Shown in pieces: positions 7,023-9,840 of a DNA stretch of 9,840 bases. Under the pieces are notes generated by a model. The model was not told the origin of the DNA. It worked only from the letters and a program-made list of their open reading frames with translations, and did no database searches. Position 1 is the stretch's first letter, and each line of letters opens with the position of its first letter. The stretch is from Ignavibacteriaceae bacterium (GTDB lineage Bacteria; Bacteroidota; Ignavibacteria; Ignavibacteriales; Ignavibacteriaceae), in the NCBI GenBank assembly GCA_026193755.1, contig JAPHUI010000183.1, forward strand, positions 1 through 9,840, read 5' to 3'. A program made the position numbers and the translations under genes.

Positions 7023-7448
7023 ATATGTCTCCTATTTAGTTTTCTTTATTAATTGAATAGTCGAAGCAGCATCTTTCCCCAAATGAGGTAACTAATGTTA
7101 ATAATTTTTTTTGTTCTAACAAAGACAAGATTTAGGTATAATTTTAATGCCAAATGATTCTCATCTTAAGACATATTGTGCAAGGAATTTTGGTAAATTT
7201 GGATAATATTTTTTACGTAGCGTCAACACTTGACAAGATTGATAATCAGTTCATACAAACATATACTTTATTTTTTACTTAAAGAGCTTGAATAGATATT
7301 TCAAATTTCATTGAATGTTTTTTAATTGAATACTCTTTAACAAATGAAGTAGAAATTTCACAATTTGTTCCAATATTACCGGAGTTAATTGATAAAACTT
7401 TTTCAGTTTAGCCATTTTATGATATTTCAAGGAATAATTTTCTGATCA
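7023..7448. other. 426-base divergent intergenic region
   Basis: No convincing gene lies here. It must carry the promoters of the outer-membrane gene (minus) and the membrane-protein gene (plus). For the plus strand, a perfect TTGACA at 7230-7235 followed after 18 bases by TACAAA (7254-7259) is the best candidate, giving a leader of roughly 180 bases. On the minus strand TATGTTTG (7263-7256) fits TAnnTTTG but lies over 230 bases from the start codon and has no partner. Small open frames at 7154-7282 and 7292-7411 are discussed among rejected items. I see no riboswitch-like or tRNA-like fold. Confidence 0.5.
7230..7259 (+). promoter_or_regulatory. Weak candidate promoter for the 351-residue membrane protein gene
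   Basis: TTGACA at 7230-7235 is a perfect consensus -35. The sequence 18 bases further on, TACAAA (7254-7259), matches the -10 consensus at four of six positions. It points towards the gene starting at 7449. It is a weak match overall, and the host's sigma factor preference is not known. Confidence 0.22.
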
Positions 7449-8504
7449 ATGGTTCCTGCTAAGAACATAAATTCATATTCAAGCGAACAGATTGATGATC
7501 GACTAGGTGTGTTAAAAGTAACTGCACTCTGGGCTTTCAGTGAATCTGCATTCGGTGGGATTTTACATGCTCTTACAGTTCCATTAAGAGGATTGTTCAT
7601 AAGCTCTGCTGCCGTATTATTTATTTCATTAATAGCACTTTTCGCCAAGAGTAACAAGGAAATTCTTAAATCAACTATAATCGTAATTTTAATTAAGGCA
7701 GTAGTTAGTCCTTACACACCGCTTACTGCTTACCTTGCAGTTTCTTTGCAAGGTGTTATAGGATTTCTTCTATTCTCAACGAAAAAGTTTTACAAAATAT
7801 CTGCACTTATTCTTGGTTTAGTTGTTTTATTTTTTTCAGGCATTCAGAAAATTATAATACTCACAATTCTTTTTGGGAATACGTTCTGGAATTCGATTGA
7901 TATTTTTATTAAGCAGGTTACAAAGGAATTGTTTAATATTGTTCATCCGGGAATTAACTACGGTTACATACTAATTGCTTTTTATGTTCTGCTCCATTTA
8001 GCTGCTGGTTTGTTTATCGGACTTTATGCAGGAAAACTTCCGCAAAAAATAAATTATTACAAAAACAATATTCCTTCATCAATTGAAAGTAAAACCGGTG
8101 AAGAAATCCCTCGCAAAGAAAAAAGAAAAAAGAAAAGCTGGATTTTACGACCGACAGGAATTTTTGTTCTTGTTATCTCATTTGGAGTGATAATTCTTAC
8201 ATATCTGTCATCAGAACTGGAAAAGAATGTCGCAATGTCAGTAATCATAATGCTTATTCGGGCTCTTGCCATTACTTTTGTGTGGTATGCTTTACTTGCA
8301 CCAATTGTAAAAAAGTATTTTCAGAAATTTGTTGCAAAAAGAAAATCAGAATATTCCAAAGATCTTGAGGAAATAATGTCAATGTTTCCTAAATTCAGAA
8401 TAATTGTAAACAATTGCTGGAAGCTTTCCGGTGATAAAAAAGGGATTAAAAGAATTCGTTCTTTTCTATCAACATCTTTTTATTATTTATTATTGAGTAA
8501 ATAA
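7449..8504 (+). CDS. Polytopic inner-membrane protein of unknown function, with Lys/Arg-rich central loop
   Basis: I do not recognise this 351-residue family. Hydrophobic segments suggest seven to eight membrane helices: about 22-40, 46-66, 74-90, 92-110, 117-142, 172-195, 235-253 and 262-284. A strongly basic loop at about 216-229 (RKEKRKKK), presumably cytoplasmic, divides the protein into a six-helix and a two-helix half. A soluble, basic C-terminal tail follows (about 285-351, with NNCWKLSGDKKG at 321-332). The first third (ALWAFSES at 26-33, GGILHAL at 36-42) loosely recalls substrate-binding membrane subunits of vitamin transporters, but no motif confirms that. An in-frame TGA at 7443-7445 leaves the ATG at 7449 as the first start; the nearest AAGGA (7429-7433) is 15 bases away, rather far. 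The small gene starting at 8535 follows 30 bases later on the same strand and may be cotranscribed. Confidence 0.8.
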   Translation: MVPAKNINSYSSEQIDDRLGVLKVTALWAFSESAFGGILHALTVPLRGLFISSAAVLFISLIALFAKSNKEILKSTIIVILIKAVVSPYTPLTAYLAVSLQGVIGFLLFSTKKFYKISALILGLVVLFFSGIQKIIILTILFGNTFWNSIDIFIKQVTKELFNIVHPGINYGYILIAFYVLLHLAAGLFIGLYAGKLPQKINYYKNNIPSSIESKTGEEIPRKEKRKKKSWILRPTGIFVLVISFGVIILTYLSSELEKNVAMSVIIMLIRALAITFVWYALLAPIVKKYFQKFVAKRKSEYSKDLEEIMSMFPKFRIIVNNCWKLSGDKKGIKRIRSFLSTSFYYLLLSK

Positions 8505-8521
8505 AATTTAAAAATATTATT

Positions 8522-8527
8522 AAGGAG
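8522..8527 (+). promoter_or_regulatory. Ribosome binding site that decides the start of the next gene
   Basis: AAGGAG is a near-perfect Shine-Dalgarno sequence. It sits 1 base before the GTG at 8529 but 7 bases before the in-frame GTG at 8535. The 7-base spacing is normal, so initiation at 8535 is favoured. Confidence 0.75.
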
Positions 8528-8534
8528 AGTGAAA

Positions 8535-8849
8535 GTGTCTAAACTTCCAAAACGATTTGAAAAATTCCAAAAGGATTTTCCTGAAGTTTCAAAAGCTTAC
8601 GAAAAGCTTGGAACAGCAGTGCATAAATCCGGACCATTAAACGAGAAAACACGTGCATTAATTAAACTTGCAATCTCAACCGGAGCGGGATTGGAAGGTG
8701 CGGTTCACTCACATACGAGGAAAGCAATAGAAACCGGATGCACAAAAAAAGAAATAAAGCAAACTGTTATGCTTGCTCTGCCAACTATAGGCTTCCCTGC
8801 AACGATGGCTGTTATGAGCTGGGTAGAAGATATAATTGAGAAAAAATAA
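8535..8849 (+). CDS. Carboxymuconolactone decarboxylase-family (AhpD-like) small protein lacking CxxC
   Basis: The 104-residue all-helical protein belongs to the carboxymuconolactone decarboxylase/AhpD superfamily. LNEKTRALIKLAISTG (35-50) is the typical first helix. LEGAVHSH (53-60) occupies the place where AhpD peroxidase reductases carry their redox CxxC followed by His, and KKEIKQTVMLALPTIGFPA (71-89) is the usual second half. Glu54, His58 and His60 are kept, but the two catalytic cysteines are absent (the only Cys is 69). Peroxidase or thiol-reductase activity of the AhpD kind is therefore unlikely, and the true function is unknown. Such proteins often form trimers or hexamers. I place the start at the GTG of 8535 because AAGGAG at 8522-8527 is correctly spaced for it; an upstream in-frame GTG at 8529 would add two residues. 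It follows the membrane protein gene by 30 bases and may share its transcript. Confidence 0.9.
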   Translation: MSKLPKRFEKFQKDFPEVSKAYEKLGTAVHKSGPLNEKTRALIKLAISTGAGLEGAVHSHTRKAIETGCTKKEIKQTVMLALPTIGFPATMAVMSWVEDIIEKK

Positions 8850-8854
8850 ATTAA

Positions 8855-9832
8855 TTATTTAGATACATTTATTACTACATTTCCTTTTTTATGCCCTATA
8901 TCAACATACTTGTGAGCCTCAGCAATCTGCTCAAACGGATATTTTCTATCAATGACGGGTTTTATTTTTCCGGTTTCCAGAAGTTTACTTATAAAAATCA
9001 GATCTTTTGTTCGTTCTGCGGGAGATCTCAGACCCGTTGCCATAACCATTGCTTTCCTTTTGCTGAAAATTGAGGACCAAAAAACTGAAGGAAAAACTCC
9101 GAGAGTAATACTTGCTTCAAGAAATTTTCCGTTTTCTTTCAGCGAGTTTTTGCATTGCGTAAAAGTTGTCTTCCCCACTAAATCAAAAATAATATCGTAG
9201 GTTTCTCCTGATTCTGTAAAATCTTCTTTAGTGTAATCAATTACTTTTTTGGCACCGATAGACTTCACCAAGTCTACACTTGAAGTGCTGCACACGCCAG
9301 TTACTTCAGCACCGAAGTATTTTGCAAGCTGAACTGCAGCTGAGCCAACACTACCTGAAGCTCCAATGATGAGAACATTATTTCCTTTCTGAATTCTTCC
9401 TCTATCCCTAAGAAATGGCAATGCTGTTATAAAGCCATCGCAACAAGCAATAGCTTCCTCATAACTTTTATTGGAGGACATTTTTGCAAGTGTCGATTTT
9501 TCTTCCGGTAAGCAGATATACTCTGAGTAAGAACCATAACCAGGTGTAGTGCCAATTACTTTGTCACCTACTTTAAATAATTTTACTTCTTTACCAACAG
9601 CCTCGATCACTCCGGCAAATTCACTACCGAGTATTTGGTTCTTTGGTTTTGTTAGTCCGGTAAATAATTTTGAAAATTTTGGTTCTCCCCTCCTGAATAT
9701 GCAATCCGTTGCAGTAACAGTTGTTGCATGAACTTTTATTTGCACTTCATTTTCTTTGGGTGTAGGTTTTTCTAATTCTTTTAGTTGAAGTACTTCCGGT
9801 GGACCGTATTTTGTGTAAACTACTGCTTTAAT
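8855..9832 (-). CDS. Zinc-independent medium-chain dehydrogenase/reductase (quinone oxidoreductase-like), apparent ATT start
   Basis: This is an NAD(P)H-dependent oxidoreductase of the quinone oxidoreductase branch of the MDR superfamily. The substrate is unknown. With the ATT at 9832 as start the protein has 325 residues. A GroES-like N-terminal domain (KAVVYTKYGPPEVL at 2-15; GSEFAGVIEAVG at about 69-80) lacks the GHE zinc motif of alcohol dehydrogenases. The nucleotide-binding domain has GASGSVG at about 157-163, with AKYFGAEVTGV after it. The C-terminus ends GHKKGNVVINVSK as in relatives. A TAA directly precedes the ATT in frame, and no ATG, GTG or TTG occurs before a GTG at 9745. Starting there would remove 29 residues of clearly conserved N-terminus. 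So either ATT is the initiator or an ATG has been mutated or misread. The gene is convergent with the small CMD-family gene, the stops being 5 bases apart. Confidence 0.88.
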   Translation of the reverse strand: MKAVVYTKYGPPEVLQLKELEKPTPKENEVQIKVHATTVTATDCIFRRGEPKFSKLFTGLTKPKNQILGSEFAGVIEAVGKEVKLFKVGDKVIGTTPGYGSYSEYICLPEEKSTLAKMSSNKSYEEAIACCDGFITALPFLRDRGRIQKGNNVLIIGASGSVGSAAVQLAKYFGAEVTGVCSTSSVDLVKSIGAKKVIDYTKEDFTESGETYDIIFDLVGKTTFTQCKNSLKENGKFLEASITLGVFPSVFWSSIFSKRKAMVMATGLRSPAERTKDLIFISKLLETGKIKPVIDRKYPFEQIAEAHKYVDIGHKKGNVVINVSK

Positions 9833-9840
9833 TTAATTCT

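Noticed and set aside
7154..7282. A 42-codon plus-strand open frame starting with ATG in the divergent intergenic region
   Set aside because: It has no Shine-Dalgarno and no recognisable family. Open frames of this size are expected by chance in AT-rich DNA. It is kept only as part of a low-interest remnant hypothesis.
7292..7411. A 39-codon plus-strand frame reading through SLTNEVEISQF and ending in TAG
   Set aside because: It contains no ATG, GTG or TTG start in frame and has no ribosome site, so it is not a gene as it stands.
8535..8849. Annotation as AhpD alkylhydroperoxidase
   Set aside because: The catalytic CxxC is missing (GAVHSH occupies the site), so peroxidase reductase activity should not be assumed from family membership.
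8842..8862. AT-only inverted repeat between the convergent stops of the CMD and MDR genes, considered as a bidirectional terminator
   Set aside because: The stem is only about six A-T pairs with no G-C, too weak for a rho-independent terminator.

Overview
The window is AT-rich bacterial DNA, dense with genes and with no sign of phage, transposon, CRISPR or RNA genes. The best guess for the host is the Bacteroidota/Chlorobiota/Ignavibacteriota group. The clues are a single-chain E1 (alpha fused to beta) of the type common in Bacteroidota, a FAD/lipoamide gene set in the same style, and a small outer-membrane beta-barrel ending in phenylalanine, which marks a diderm cell. Several genes have clear Shine-Dalgarno sequences (GGAAGG, TAGGAG, AAGGAG), which many Bacteroidetes lack, so an Ignavibacteria-like lineage fits better than a typical Bacteroidetes. 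This is inference from protein style, not a phylogeny.

Positions 1-6169 (minus strand, read right to left) hold one functional block: lpd (dihydrolipoamide dehydrogenase, E3), lipB (octanoyltransferase), a fused E1 alpha-beta, a two-lipoyl-domain E2, and the first 18 codons of another gene that runs off the left edge. Gaps are 20, 15, 177 and 2 bases. Together these encode all three catalytic components of a branched-chain-type (or broad) 2-oxoacid dehydrogenase complex, plus the enzyme that starts lipoylation of the E2 lysines. The only loose joint is the 177-base E1-E2 spacer, which holds an imperfect palindrome and short repeats.

Positions 6170-7448 hold a likely lpd promoter region, a perfect rho-independent terminator, a secreted 224-residue outer-membrane barrel protein on the minus strand, and a 426-base divergent intergenic region.

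Positions 7449-8849 (plus strand) hold a 351-residue polytopic membrane protein that I do not recognise, followed by a small carboxymuconolactone-decarboxylase-family protein without the usual CxxC. The start of the latter is better placed at the second GTG. Positions 8855-9832 (minus strand, convergent) hold a zinc-independent medium-chain dehydrogenase/reductase whose only sensible full-length start codon is ATT.

I see no strong evidence of an undescribed system. The points most worth a second look are the uncharacterised membrane protein and its Cys-less neighbour, the apparent ATT start, the duplicated lipoyl domain, and the structured spacer inside the dehydrogenase operon.
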